A stretch of DNA of 64,000 nucleotides, from contig NZ_JAHVXI010000004.1 in assembly GCF_021032705.1 (NCBI RefSeq), forward strand, positions 124,001-188,000, read 5' to 3'. The notes beneath the pieces were generated by a model. The model searched no databases. It saw only the letters and a list, made by a program, of their open reading frames with translations, and was not told the DNA's origin. Below are positions 52,593 to 62,075 of the stretch, piece after piece (positions within the stretch are counted from its first letter, which is position 1; the number at the start of each line of letters is the position of its first letter). This stretch comes from Psychroserpens luteolus. Its GTDB lineage: Bacteria > Bacteroidota > Bacteroidia > Flavobacteriales > Flavobacteriaceae. A program made the position numbers and the translations under genes.

Positions 52593-53561
52593 TTATTGTT
52601 CTGTAGTACTAATAGAGTCTGTTTGTACTTCAATTGTTTCTGGTGCAATGGTGTCTGTCGCTTCAGTTTCTTCTTCTGAAACAGCACTGTCATCAACCCA
52701 TATTTCGCCTTCTGAAGCTTTAGGTTTTTCAGGTGTTGTACCTTGAAATTTAAGAACGTAGCTAGACACTTGAGCAATTTCCGCAGGACTCAAATTTTGA
52801 TTCCAGGCAATCATCCCTTTACCGTCACGACCACCTTCGGAAACCGTTTTAAAGACATTGTTGATGCCACCACCTAAAATCCAATACTTATCAGTTAGGT
52901 TTGCACCAATTCCACCGCCACCATCAATAGCATGGCAGGCCACACAATTCAATTCAAAAATTTCTTTTCCGCTTGCTAGATCGGCAGGGTCAGTTAGTAC
53001 AGTTACTGTATTAAAATCGACTAGGTTTTTAGCATTCTTTCTATATTCTTCAAGTTCTATGTTAGCCTGAACAATATTAGCTTCTAACTCTTGGTACTGG
53101 TCTGGTCCATTAAAAATGTGATACTTGGCCATATATACAAAACCGAAGATAATAGACGCATAGAAACCATATAACCACCATGGTGGTAAGTCGTTATCTA
53201 ACTCTTTAATACCATCATAATTATGATCAAGAATAATATCGTGTTCTTCTTCAATAGGTTTTTGTCCTAATGATTTTTTGTACAGTTCTTTAATCCAACT
53301 AATGAATTTTGGAGGAGCAGCTCTTTTCGCTTCATATCTAGCTTTAGCTTCCGCATCTAAACTTTGATATAATACATTATCTAGAGCACCAACAATAGCT
53401 TCGATCGCAACTAGAATAAGGAATACAAGTACCAAAAATAATGATATCAAAGGTTCTGCTATAAATGCTGGCTCATCGCCAGAATCAATAAAATATTCTG
53501 TAAGTCCGAAAATGATAAAGAATACAACAGGTACTCTTATCCATGATGGTATATTTCTCAT
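52593..53561 (-). CDS. ccoP: CcoP-like subunit of cbb3 oxidase with a single haem c site
   Basis: The 322-residue protein starts with two N-terminal hydrophobic segments, has a further membrane helix (WWLYGFYASIIFGFVYMA), a coiled linker (YQELEANIVQANIELEEYR), and one cytochrome c domain (haem CVACHAIDGGGGIG, axial Met in GMIAWNQN). It then ends in an acidic, Ser/Thr/Glu-rich tail. Classical CcoP has two haem motifs; only one CxxCH is present here. It overlaps ccoQ by four bases. Confidence 0.88.
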   Translation of the reverse strand: MRNIPSWIRVPVVFFIIFGLTEYFIDSGDEPAFIAEPLISLFLVLVFLILVAIEAIVGALDNVLYQSLDAEAKARYEAKRAAPPKFISWIKELYKKSLGQKPIEEEHDIILDHNYDGIKELDNDLPPWWLYGFYASIIFGFVYMAKYHIFNGPDQYQELEANIVQANIELEEYRKNAKNLVDFNTVTVLTDPADLASGKEIFELNCVACHAIDGGGGIGANLTDKYWILGGGINNVFKTVSEGGRDGKGMIAWNQNLSPAEIAQVSSYVLKFQGTTPEKPKASEGEIWVDDSAVSEEETEATDTIAPETIEVQTDSISTTEQ

Positions 53562-53743
53562 AATTCTGATGGATTTTGGTTGTCTAATGGAATATTACTC
53601 ACGGTAGTGATGTATTCTTTTTTTGCAGTTATTACCCACCAAAATAAGATGACAAAAAAACTGAAAAAAATAACTAAAGAGATCAAAGGATAGATTTCTA
53701 TACCTGTGATACTTTCCATATGGTTTTTTACAAATTTTAGCAT
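53558..53743 (-). CDS. ccoQ: CcoQ-like small membrane protein
   Basis: A 61-residue protein with one membrane helix (IYPLISLVIFFSFFVILFWWVIT) followed by KKEYITTVSNIPLD, as in CcoQ/FixQ. It overlaps the ccoP start by four bases (ATGA) and lies 3 bases after ccoNO. The small size, position and motif support the call. Confidence 0.82.
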   Translation of the reverse strand: MLKFVKNHMESITGIEIYPLISLVIFFSFFVILFWWVITAKKEYITTVSNIPLDNQNPSEL

Positions 53744-53746
53744 AAT

Positions 53747-55951
53747 CTATTCGTTTTCTGTGGTTGTTAATTCTTCTATGTCAGATACTTTAATATCTGT
53801 TCCTAATCTTTGGAGATAAGCAATTACAGCTATAATCTCACGTTCTTTTATTTCAATGTATGTTTCACCTTTAGCTAAGGCTTCTTCTTTACCTTCAACG
53901 AAAGAGGTAGCTAGATCAGGGTCTTCTTTTAGATTTTCAACTATAGTCTCAGCTTGAGCATTCATTTGCTGTTGTGCAGTATTAATGTCTTCATCTGTGT
54001 ATGGTACACCCAGTTTGACCATAGCTCTCATTTTAGCTTCGGTTTGTGATTTATCCAATCCGTTTTTAATAAGCCATTGGTAAGCAGGCATTATTGAGCC
54101 ATCAGAGATTTCTTGAGGATTGTACATATGCTTGAAGTGCCACGAATCTGTATACCTACCGCCTACACGGTGAAGGTCAGGTCCTGTACGTTTACTTCCC
54201 CATAAGAATGGATGATCATAAACAAATTCTCCAGCTTTCGAATATTCGCCATAACGAGCAACTTCATTTCTAAATGGCCTTACCATTTGTGAATGGCAAC
54301 CCACACAACCTTCTCTAATATAAATATCTCTTCCTTCTAGTTCTAAAGGTGTATACGGTTTTACACTGGTTATAGTTGGGATATTGGATTTTACCAATAA
54401 GGTTGGAACGATCTGTACGATACCACCAATTAAGATAGCGATTGTAGCAAAAATGGTTAACTTAACTGGTTTACGCTCTAACCAAGTATGCCATCCTTCA
54501 CCAACAACACGTCTTTTAGAGACACGTTTCAAAGCAGCAGCTTCTGCTAATTCATCACTTACTTTGCTACCATTTCTAATCGTGATAATCACATTTATAA
54601 CCATGATAATCATACCTGTGATAAATAAAGTACCTCCAATGGCACGCATCCAGTACATAGGCATTATAGCTGTTACTGTTTCAAGGAAATTGCCATATTC
54701 TAATCTACCATCTGGACTAAATTGTTTCCACATAGCCCATTGCTGGAAACCAGCAACATACATTGGTAATGCATAGAAAATGATTCCTAGCGTTCCTATC
54801 CAAAAGTGTAAATTGGCTAATGCTAAAGAATGTAATTTTGTTTTAAATAACTTCGGAACTAAGTAATAGATCATTCCAAAGGTTAAAAAGCCATTCCAAG
54901 CAAGAGCACCAACGTGGACGTGTGCAATAATCCAATCTGTAAAATGCGCCATGGCATTCATACTCTTAAGGGATAGCATAGGACCTTCAAATGTTGCCAT
55001 ACCATAACCTGTTATGGCTACCACCATAAATTTTAAAACAGGATCTGTTCTTACCTTGTCCCAAGCACCACGAAGTGTAAGGAGTCCGTTAATCATTCCT
55101 CCCCAAGATGGCATTAATAGCATTACAGAAAATGCAACACCAAGATTTTGTGCCCAACCTGGAAGTGATGTATATAATAAGTGATGTGGACCAGCCCAAA
55201 TGTAAATGAAGATGAGCGACCAAAAGTGAACAATGGATAACCTGTAAGAGTAAACAGGTCTATTAGCAGCCTTAGGAACAAAGTAATACATCAATCCTAA
55301 GAATGGTGTTGTTAAGAAAAAGGCAACAGCATTATGACCATACCACCATTGTACCAACGCATCCTGAACACCTGCATAAACAGAGTAACTTTTAAGTCCG
55401 CTAACAGGTATTTCCAAACTGTTGAAAATATGTAAAACGGTAACAGTCACGAATGTGGCGAGGTAAAACCAGATGGCTACATATAAATGGCGTTGTCGTC
55501 TTTTTAATATGGTTCCAATTAAGTTCCAACCAAAAACAACCCAGATAACGGCAATAGCAATATCAAAAGGCCATTCTAATTCGGCATATTCTTTTGATGT
55601 TGTATAACCTAAAGGCAGAGTAATGGCTGCACCAACAATAATAAGTTGCCAACCCCAAAAGTTTATTTTACTTAAGGTGTCGTTGAACATTCTGGCCTTT
55701 AATAAACGTTGCACCGAATAGTAAACACCTGCAAAGATGGCATTCCCAACAAAGGCAAAAATGACAGCATTAGTGTGTAAAGGTCTTAATCGACCAAAAC
55801 TCAACCAGGAAATACCGTCGGTCATGTTAGGGAATAAAAACATAAATGCCAATAGTAAGCCTATTAACATTCCTACAACTCCCCAAAGCATGGTTGCATA
55901 GAGGAAATTTTTAACGATTTTATTATCGTAATGAAACTGTTGAACTTCCAT
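53747..55951 (-). CDS. ccoNO: Fused CcoN-CcoO, cbb3-type cytochrome c oxidase
   Basis: The 734-residue fusion begins with a CcoN-type subunit I of 12 membrane helices (about residues 15-470) containing haem and copper ligands (RLRPLHTNAVIFAFVG, WWYGHNAVAFFL, WAGPHHLLYTSLP, DWIIAHVHVGALAWNG). It continues, after a basic loop (LKRVSKRRVVGEGWHTWL), into the CcoO cytochrome c part with CVGCHSQMVRPF and axial-Met regions (GSIMPAYQW). It is the high-affinity terminal oxidase reducing oxygen at micro-oxic levels. The fusion is typical for Bacteroidota. A FNR-like box lies upstream of the operon. Confidence 0.96.
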   Translation of the reverse strand: MEVQQFHYDNKIVKNFLYATMLWGVVGMLIGLLLAFMFLFPNMTDGISWLSFGRLRPLHTNAVIFAFVGNAIFAGVYYSVQRLLKARMFNDTLSKINFWGWQLIIVGAAITLPLGYTTSKEYAELEWPFDIAIAVIWVVFGWNLIGTILKRRQRHLYVAIWFYLATFVTVTVLHIFNSLEIPVSGLKSYSVYAGVQDALVQWWYGHNAVAFFLTTPFLGLMYYFVPKAANRPVYSYRLSIVHFWSLIFIYIWAGPHHLLYTSLPGWAQNLGVAFSVMLLMPSWGGMINGLLTLRGAWDKVRTDPVLKFMVVAITGYGMATFEGPMLSLKSMNAMAHFTDWIIAHVHVGALAWNGFLTFGMIYYLVPKLFKTKLHSLALANLHFWIGTLGIIFYALPMYVAGFQQWAMWKQFSPDGRLEYGNFLETVTAIMPMYWMRAIGGTLFITGMIIMVINVIITIRNGSKVSDELAEAAALKRVSKRRVVGEGWHTWLERKPVKLTIFATIAILIGGIVQIVPTLLVKSNIPTITSVKPYTPLELEGRDIYIREGCVGCHSQMVRPFRNEVARYGEYSKAGEFVYDHPFLWGSKRTGPDLHRVGGRYTDSWHFKHMYNPQEISDGSIMPAYQWLIKNGLDKSQTEAKMRAMVKLGVPYTDEDINTAQQQMNAQAETIVENLKEDPDLATSFVEGKEEALAKGETYIEIKEREIIAVIAYLQRLGTDIKVSDIEELTTTENE

Positions 55952-55957
55952 AATAAT

Positions 55958-56146
55958 TTAATTAGTCTTTTTTATTTTAATAGATGGTTTTGGTTGCTCT
56001 TTTACGAGTTCGTCGTCAAAAAGCATTCTAACAGAAGGCGTATAGCTATCGTCATATTGTCCTTTTTTTACTGCAGTTATAAACGCAATGAAAAACACAA
56101 TAGCAACAACAATGCTGATACTTAATAAAATATATATAACACTCAT
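55958..56146 (-). CDS. ccoS: CcoS cbb3 assembly protein
   Basis: A 62-residue protein with one membrane helix at the N-terminus (VIYILLSISIVVAIVFFIAF), then a short tail YDDSYTPSVRMLFDDE typical of CcoS. It is the first gene of the cco operon, 6 bases before ccoNO. CcoS is needed for cofactor insertion in the oxidase. Confidence 0.88.
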   Translation of the reverse strand: MSVIYILLSISIVVAIVFFIAFITAVKKGQYDDSYTPSVRMLFDDELVKEQPKPSIKIKKTN

Positions 56147-56166
56147 ACCTATTAGAAGTTATGGTT

Positions 56167-56210
56167 CAAAATTACGCTTGAGATGGTTCTTAAAACATGA
56201 CTTATATCAT
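56167..56210 (-). promoter_or_regulatory. FNR-like box and -7 element of the cco operon
   Basis: ATGACTTATATCAT (56197-56210) fits the box. On the minus strand a perfect -7 element TAATTTTG runs from 56174 to 56167, with its first T 29.5 bases from the box centre (56203.5). The ccoS ATG is at 56146. Strongest prediction among the cco sites. Confidence 0.75.
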
Positions 56211-56253
56211 GTTTGATAATTATTTTTATTTTTTTATGCATGTTTATTTTCAT

Positions 56254-58635
56254 CTATTCTTTCTCATTTATTTTTTTACCCAAAATAGTTGTTGCTATAG
56301 TGGTAAACACAACAATACTGATTGAGCTTAATGGCATTAAAATAGCAGCGACAACAGGGGCTAATTGACCAGTTACTGCGAAGTAGAGTCCGATAATATT
56401 ATAAAGAAATGATAAGGCAAAGCTCCATTTTATGATATCGATGGCACGTTTTGAAGCCTTAATGAATTTATTCAGTTGGTTAAATTTTGAAGCATCTAAA
56501 ATAGCATCGCAAGCTGGAGAAAATACATTCACATTTTCAGAGAGTGCAATGCCAACATTACTTTGAGCTAAAGCGCCTGCATCATTTAATCCATCACCAA
56601 CCATTAGTACTTTCGCGCCTTCAGATTGATGATATTTGATGTACTCCAATTTATCATCTGGTTTTTGATTAAAAATGAGTTTGGTTTTTGAGGGCAATAG
56701 TTTTTTTAGATTTTCAAGTTCTCCTTCATTATCACCAGACAAGATCACTAAATCATAGTGTTTTTTAAGTTGATTAAATAGTTTTGAGAGACCTTTCCTG
56801 TAGCTATTGTAAAATGTGAATTTTCCTTTGTAATGATCATTTGTACTTACGTGAACCGTTGTATTTAAAACTGAAGATTCCGTTGTACCGACAAAACTTG
56901 CAGATCCAATTTTGATATGATTGTTGTCATGAGTTGCTTCAATACCTTTTCCGAGGTGTTCTTCAAAATGATTGAGAGCAATAATATGATGTTCATCCAG
57001 AATATCATATAATGTTCTACTCAACGGATGATTAGAACCACGAAGCGTGTTTTTTAGTAATATTTCTTCGGAAGATGTGAGTGCTACACCTTCATAATTG
57101 GCTGTGCTTTTTTGGTTAGAGGTTATCGTTCCTGTTTTATCAAAAATAATCGTATTCACCGTTGCTAATTGTTCAATAACTGATGCGTTTTTGACATAAA
57201 ATTTTAGCTTTCCGAAGATACGTAGCAAATTTCCGAAGGTAAAAGGCGCCGATAATGCAATTGCGCACGGACAAGCAATAATCAATACTGCTGTAAATAC
57301 ATTCATAGCCTTAGAAGCATCTGTAGCCAACCAAAATAGGGTTGCTATTACAGCAATGCTGAGTACAGCTATTGTAAATCGTTTACTGATAGCATTGGTT
57401 AACGTGGTAAAACCGTCTTCTTTATTCTTGTTAAATACATCATTACTCCACAATTGCGTGAGATAACTTTGTTCAACCGATTTAATGGCTTCCATTTCAA
57501 TCACTCCTGAAGTTTGCTTTCCTCCAGCATATAATTTATCACCAGATTGTTTGCTAACCGTTTCAGATTCGCCAGTAACAAAACTATAGTCGATTCTTGC
57601 TTTTCCATTAATAAGAATGCCATCAACAGGAATAAGTTCTTCATTTCTAATGAGTAATCGATCACCTTTTTTGATATCATAAACTTGAATTGGCGATTCA
57701 TCACCATCTGATGTTATTTTAGTAACCGCAATTGGAAAGTAAGATTTGTAATCGCGTTCAAATGATAAGAACGTATATGTTTTTTGCTGAAAGAACTTTC
57801 CCAATAATAAAAAGAAGACCAAGCCAGTAAGACTATCAAAAAAACCAGAACCTAAGTCGAAGAAGATCTCTACAGTACTTCTAATGAATAGTACAGCAAT
57901 ACCTAAAGCGATAGGCACATCAATATTTAATAACTTAGAGTTTAAACCTTTATAAGCAGATATGAAATAGTCACGACCAGCATAGAAAACTACTGGAATT
58001 GAAAAAGCAAACATCAACCAACGAAATAGATGCTTGTATTGCTCTAGCCAGAATTCGCCTACTTCAAAATACTCAGGAAAAGATAAAAACATCACATTTC
58101 CAAAGGCAAAACCAGCAATACCTAGTTTATAGATAAGACTTCTATTGACATGTTGTTGCCCAGTTTTAAAATCGTCTAGTGAAATATAGGGTTCGTAACC
58201 AATAGTACTTAAAAGTAAGACCGTATCTTTAAGTGTAACCTTTTCTGAATTGTAAGTAATACGAACGGTTTTCTTTCCAAAGTTCACTTGTGAAGTGGTA
58301 ATATCTTCATTTAATTTATTGAGATTCTCTAAAATCCAAATGCAAGAACTACAGTGAATATGAGGAATATAGAGCGTCGCAATTTGAATGCCTCCATCAT
58401 TAAATTCAGTGAGCTTTTCGATGATATCATCTTGAGATAAAAAATCGTATTTGCCTTGTATTTCTTTTGGTACAGCGCCAGGAGAAGCCTGCAAATCATA
58501 ATAACAGGTGAGATCATTTTCTGAGAATATCTCATAAACGGTCTTACAGCCATTACAGCAGAAGTTCTTTTCGTTGAAGGTGATATTTGTATTGTCACAA
58601 TCATCACCACAGTGGAAACAAGATAACTTGTCCAT
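56254..58635 (-). CDS. ccoI: Copper-translocating P-type ATPase CcoI/FixI
   Basis: The 793-residue ATPase has an N-terminal cysteine-rich domain (CFHCGDDCDNTN and FCCNGCKTVYEIF), an HMA domain (IPHIHCSSCIWILENL), membrane helices, the transmembrane copper motif CPCAIALSAPFTFGN, phosphorylation site DKTGTI and hinge GDGLNDAGAL. It is the FixI type that supplies copper to cbb3 oxidase. Gene order (upstream of ccoS on the same strand) supports this. It has its own FNR-like box. Confidence 0.95.
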   Translation of the reverse strand: MDKLSCFHCGDDCDNTNITFNEKNFCCNGCKTVYEIFSENDLTCYYDLQASPGAVPKEIQGKYDFLSQDDIIEKLTEFNDGGIQIATLYIPHIHCSSCIWILENLNKLNEDITTSQVNFGKKTVRITYNSEKVTLKDTVLLLSTIGYEPYISLDDFKTGQQHVNRSLIYKLGIAGFAFGNVMFLSFPEYFEVGEFWLEQYKHLFRWLMFAFSIPVVFYAGRDYFISAYKGLNSKLLNIDVPIALGIAVLFIRSTVEIFFDLGSGFFDSLTGLVFFLLLGKFFQQKTYTFLSFERDYKSYFPIAVTKITSDGDESPIQVYDIKKGDRLLIRNEELIPVDGILINGKARIDYSFVTGESETVSKQSGDKLYAGGKQTSGVIEMEAIKSVEQSYLTQLWSNDVFNKNKEDGFTTLTNAISKRFTIAVLSIAVIATLFWLATDASKAMNVFTAVLIIACPCAIALSAPFTFGNLLRIFGKLKFYVKNASVIEQLATVNTIIFDKTGTITSNQKSTANYEGVALTSSEEILLKNTLRGSNHPLSRTLYDILDEHHIIALNHFEEHLGKGIEATHDNNHIKIGSASFVGTTESSVLNTTVHVSTNDHYKGKFTFYNSYRKGLSKLFNQLKKHYDLVILSGDNEGELENLKKLLPSKTKLIFNQKPDDKLEYIKYHQSEGAKVLMVGDGLNDAGALAQSNVGIALSENVNVFSPACDAILDASKFNQLNKFIKASKRAIDIIKWSFALSFLYNIIGLYFAVTGQLAPVVAAILMPLSSISIVVFTTIATTILGKKINEKE

Positions 58636-58660
58636 ATTATTTGCTCATTTATACCTGATG

Positions 58661-58704
58661 CAAAGTTTGAAAATGAACTGTGATTATAATATGATATTTG
58701 TCAT
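58661..58704 (-). promoter_or_regulatory. FNR-like box and -7-like element of ccoI
   Basis: ATGATATTTGTCAT (58691-58704) matches the box. On the minus strand AAACTTTG (58668-58661) matches TAnnTTTG at 7 of 8 positions, again 29.5 bases from box centre (58697.5). The regulator gene at 58743 starts 39 bases to the right, so the same site could also act on it, though no -7 element stands at the matching place on the plus strand. Confidence 0.62.
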
Positions 58705-58742
58705 GTTTTGATTAATTTTACAAGATTACCTAAACATCGATT

Positions 58743-59420
58743 ATGAGTAAATGTGAACAATGTATTATTAGGCAATTCAATTCTCTTAAAGCACTAACCA
58801 GAGAAGAGTTAGTGCGAATATCTGGATGTAAGACATCTAGAATTATCAAAAAAGGTGAGGTTATTTTTGAAGAAGGTGATGCCGTTAATGGTGTGTTTTG
58901 TGTAAAAGACGGTGTTTGTAAGTTGTCTAAATTAAGCTCTAATGGAAAAGATCATATTGTAAAGTTGGTAGTTAAAGGTGATTTATTGGGACAGCGTTCT
59001 TTGGTAGGTGAAGAGTCGGCAAATTTGAGTGCCGTAGCATTAAACGATATGGAAGTGTGTTTTATTCCAAAGAGTGAAATTATGCAAGACCTTCAAAAAA
59101 ACCCAAAATTCACTTTAGATATGCTTCAGCAAATGGCTCATGATTTGAAAGAATCTGATAATGTGATTGTCGATATGGCTCAGAAATCGGTTAAGAATAG
59201 ATTGGCCGATGTTCTTATCTATTTGAATGACCATTTTGGAGTTGATGATGATGGTTTTTTAGCCATTAATTTGTCTCGAGAAGATTATGCTAATGTTGTT
59301 GGAACTGCAACCGAATCTGCTATTCGAATCTTATCTCAATTTAAAAAAGAGGGTTTTATTTCAACCCAAGGGAAGCAAATAAAAATTGAGAATCTTCATA
59401 AATTAAAACTCATCGAGTAG
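58743..59420 (+). CDS. Crp/Fnr family transcriptional regulator
   Basis: The 225-residue protein has a cNMP-like sensory barrel (about residues 20-140: IIKKGEVIFEEGDAVNGVFC, KGDLLGQRSLVGEES), a dimer helix (NPKFTLDMLQQMAHDLKESD) and a HTH domain (NLSREDYANVVGTATESAIR). The recognition helix has E-S-A-I-R, keeping the Glu and Arg that read the G of TGA in FNR and CRP. Cysteines at positions 4, 7 and 29 could bind a 4Fe-4S cluster together with one of C53, C59 or the VCFIP cysteine. Likely oxygen-responsive regulator of the five FNR-like promoters listed here. Confidence 0.9.
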   Translation: MSKCEQCIIRQFNSLKALTREELVRISGCKTSRIIKKGEVIFEEGDAVNGVFCVKDGVCKLSKLSSNGKDHIVKLVVKGDLLGQRSLVGEESANLSAVALNDMEVCFIPKSEIMQDLQKNPKFTLDMLQQMAHDLKESDNVIVDMAQKSVKNRLADVLIYLNDHFGVDDDGFLAINLSREDYANVVGTATESAIRILSQFKKEGFISTQGKQIKIENLHKLKLIE

Positions 59421-59474
59421 TTTTATAAAAACTTTACCAAAATTAAATTGTAATAGTTGTATTTTTATACAGCT

Positions 59475-60602
59475 ATGAAAGAGAGAACTAATTTCAAAAA
59501 AGGCTTTGTTTTTAAATCGTACGAAGCACCTAATCAGTCCCCTTTTGAAAAACTTTTTGAAATCTTTAAAGAGTTGATTACACATACATCTGGAGATTTT
59601 GATGAAGCGATTTCTTGGCTTCGAGAATTGGATAAGGAATACGAGCTCACCACAGCCGAATATACTATTGATGATTTCATCGAAGATTTAAAAAAGAAAG
59701 GCTACATCAAAGAAGAAATCGATCCTGACGGAAAAGGTGGAATGGCTATAACCGCAAAAACAGAACGTGCTATACGACAACAAGCTTTGGACCATATCTT
59801 TGGAAAAATAAAGAGAAGTGGACAAGGCAACCACAAAAGTAAAAGTCCGGGAATAGGAGATGAGCACACAGGTGATTTTAGACGTTACCAATTTGGTGAC
59901 GCTTTAGATAAAGTCTCTATGACTGAAAGTTTGCGTAATGCGCAAATTAATCATGGTATTGGCGATTTCAGTATTACTGAAGATGACCTCGTCGTAGAAG
60001 AAACATTGCATAAATCTCAAATGAGTACCGTTTTGATGATTGATATTAGTCATAGCATGATTCTTTATGGTGAAGATCGTATCACACCAGCCAAGCGTGT
60101 AGCCATGGCTTTAGCAGAACTCATTACGACGCGTTACCCAAAGGATACTTTGGATATTATTGTCTTCGGAAATGATTCTTGGCAGATCGAAATCAAAGAT
60201 CTTCCTTATCTCAAAGTTGGTCCTTACCATACTAATACGGTTGCAGGTTTGCAGTTAGCCATGGATCTACTCAGAAGAAAACGAAACACGAATAAACAAA
60301 TCTTTATGATTACCGACGGTAAACCAAGTTGCTTGCGATTACCAGACGGACAGTATTACAAGGATAGTAACGGACTCAACCCTTACATCACCAATAAGTG
60401 TTATGCTATGGCACAACAGGCAAGGAAATTACATATTCCTATTACTACATTTATGATTGCTCAAGATCGCTACTTGATGCAATTTGTTCAAGAATTTACT
60501 AGAGCCAATCAAGGAAAAGCCTTTTACACAGGTTTGAAAGGCTTAGGGGAAATGATTTTTGAAGATTATGAAACGAATAGAAAAAAAAGAATAAGAGGAT
60601 AA
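59475..60602 (+). CDS. VWA domain protein paired with an AAA+ ATPase
   Basis: An upstream TTG in frame exists, but the ATG at 59475 (MKERTNFKKGFVFKSYEAPN) is the more credible start, giving 375 residues. The C-terminal half is a von Willebrand A domain with MIDAS motif D-x-S-x-S (VLMIDISHSMILYG), and later TDGK (FMITDGKPSC). The N-terminal half is charged and helical. Such VWA proteins work with MoxR/chelatase-type AAA+ ATPases as metal-chelatase-like assembly machines. The AAA+ gene starts six bases later. Confidence 0.87.
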   Translation: MKERTNFKKGFVFKSYEAPNQSPFEKLFEIFKELITHTSGDFDEAISWLRELDKEYELTTAEYTIDDFIEDLKKKGYIKEEIDPDGKGGMAITAKTERAIRQQALDHIFGKIKRSGQGNHKSKSPGIGDEHTGDFRRYQFGDALDKVSMTESLRNAQINHGIGDFSITEDDLVVEETLHKSQMSTVLMIDISHSMILYGEDRITPAKRVAMALAELITTRYPKDTLDIIVFGNDSWQIEIKDLPYLKVGPYHTNTVAGLQLAMDLLRRKRNTNKQIFMITDGKPSCLRLPDGQYYKDSNGLNPYITNKCYAMAQQARKLHIPITTFMIAQDRYLMQFVQEFTRANQGKAFYTGLKGLGEMIFEDYETNRKKRIRG

Positions 60603-60608
60603 ATAGAT

Positions 60609-62075
60609 ATGAAAATAGAAACGATAAAAACCTTAGGCGAATTAAAGACATCAGGTTATCAATCTAAATCTATAAAAGATGAATTGCGTGATAACTTAAT
60701 TGAAAAAATAAAGAATAAAGAGACAGCTTTTGAAGGTGTGCATGGTTATGAGAATACAGTAATTCCTGAGTTGGAGCGCGCTATTCTATCAAGACATAAT
60801 ATTAATTTATTGGGTTTACGCGGACAAGCAAAAACACGTTTGGCGCGTTTGATGTTAAACCTCTTAGATGAGTATATTCCTTATGTAGAAGGCTCAGAAA
60901 TTAATGACGACCCATTCCAGCCTATTTCACGTTTTGCTACAGAATTAATTGCTGAAATGGGAGACGATACACCAATTTCATGGTTACACAGAAGTGAACG
61001 CTTTGCTGAAAAATTGGCAACACCAGATGTGACTGTAGCTGATCTTATTGGAGATGTTGATCCCATAAAAGCAGCAAATTTGAAATTGAGCTATGCCGAT
61101 GATCGTGTAATTCACTACGGTATGATCCCAAGAGCAAATCGAAGTATTTTTGTTATTAACGAATTACCCGATTTACAAGCTCGAATTCAGGTGGCTCTAT
61201 TTAATATTTTACAAGAAGGTGATATCCAAATTCGCGGATTTAAATTAAGATTACCATTAGATGTTCAATTCATTTTTACGGCAAATCCAGAAGATTACAC
61301 TAACAGAGGAAGTATAGTAACACCATTGAAAGACAGAATTGGAAGTCAGATTCTTACACATTATCCTATTGATATTGAAACAGCACGACTCATTACAGAG
61401 CAGGAGGCTAAATTGGTCGAAAGCCAAAAAGAATCGGTTATGGTCCCAGATCTTGCTAGAGATTTACTAGAGCAGATTGTATTTGAAGCTCGAGAAAGTG
61501 AATATATTGATGCTAAAAGTGGTGTAAGTGCACGTTTAAGTATTACAGCTTTGGAGAATTTGTTAAGTACGGCAGAACGTCGTGCATTAAAAGCAGGTGA
61601 TGATAAGACGATGTTGCGTTTAAGTGATTTTGTCGGTATTATTCCGTCCATTACAGGAAAAGTAGAGTTGGTGTATGAAGGTGAGCAGGAAGGTGCAGCA
61701 ATGGTAGCCTATAATTTAATAGGAGAGGCCGTAAAGCGCTTGTTTCCAGAGTTCTTTCCGAAGATAGAAAAACTAAAAAAAGACGATGACGAAACCCCTT
61801 ATGATGGTATTGTCTCATGGTTTTTTAATCAGCAAGATGGTTTTGAAATTCTTGATGATCTTAGAGATAAAGAGTATAAGGCATTACTCGATGCAATTTC
61901 TCCATTAGATGATCTTTTAGGTGAGTACCAGCCTAATTTAAGAAAGGAAGATAGTTATTTTGTTAAAGAATTTGTGCTTTGGGCATTAGTAGAATTTAAA
62001 CAGCTCAGCAAATACCGTTTTACCGAAGGCATTCAATTTAAAGATCCTTACGGAAGTTATATAAGAGGGATTTAA
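60609..62075 (+). CDS. Magnesium-chelatase-subunit-I-like AAA+ ATPase
   Basis: The 488-residue ATPase has Walker A in GLRGQAKTRLARL (G-x4-G-K-T variant), Walker B in SIFVINELPDL, sensor segment FIFTANPEDYTNRGSIVTPL and arginine-finger region DRIGSQILTHYP, related to the ChlI/BchI and MoxR families. The C-terminal third is helical, with an acidic stretch (LKKDDDETPYDG). It pairs with the VWA gene upstream. The cellular target is unknown. Its stop abuts the stop of the convergent YdeI-like gene. Confidence 0.88.
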   Translation: MKIETIKTLGELKTSGYQSKSIKDELRDNLIEKIKNKETAFEGVHGYENTVIPELERAILSRHNINLLGLRGQAKTRLARLMLNLLDEYIPYVEGSEINDDPFQPISRFATELIAEMGDDTPISWLHRSERFAEKLATPDVTVADLIGDVDPIKAANLKLSYADDRVIHYGMIPRANRSIFVINELPDLQARIQVALFNILQEGDIQIRGFKLRLPLDVQFIFTANPEDYTNRGSIVTPLKDRIGSQILTHYPIDIETARLITEQEAKLVESQKESVMVPDLARDLLEQIVFEARESEYIDAKSGVSARLSITALENLLSTAERRALKAGDDKTMLRLSDFVGIIPSITGKVELVYEGEQEGAAMVAYNLIGEAVKRLFPEFFPKIEKLKKDDDETPYDGIVSWFFNQQDGFEILDDLRDKEYKALLDAISPLDDLLGEYQPNLRKEDSYFVKEFVLWALVEFKQLSKYRFTEGIQFKDPYGSYIRGI

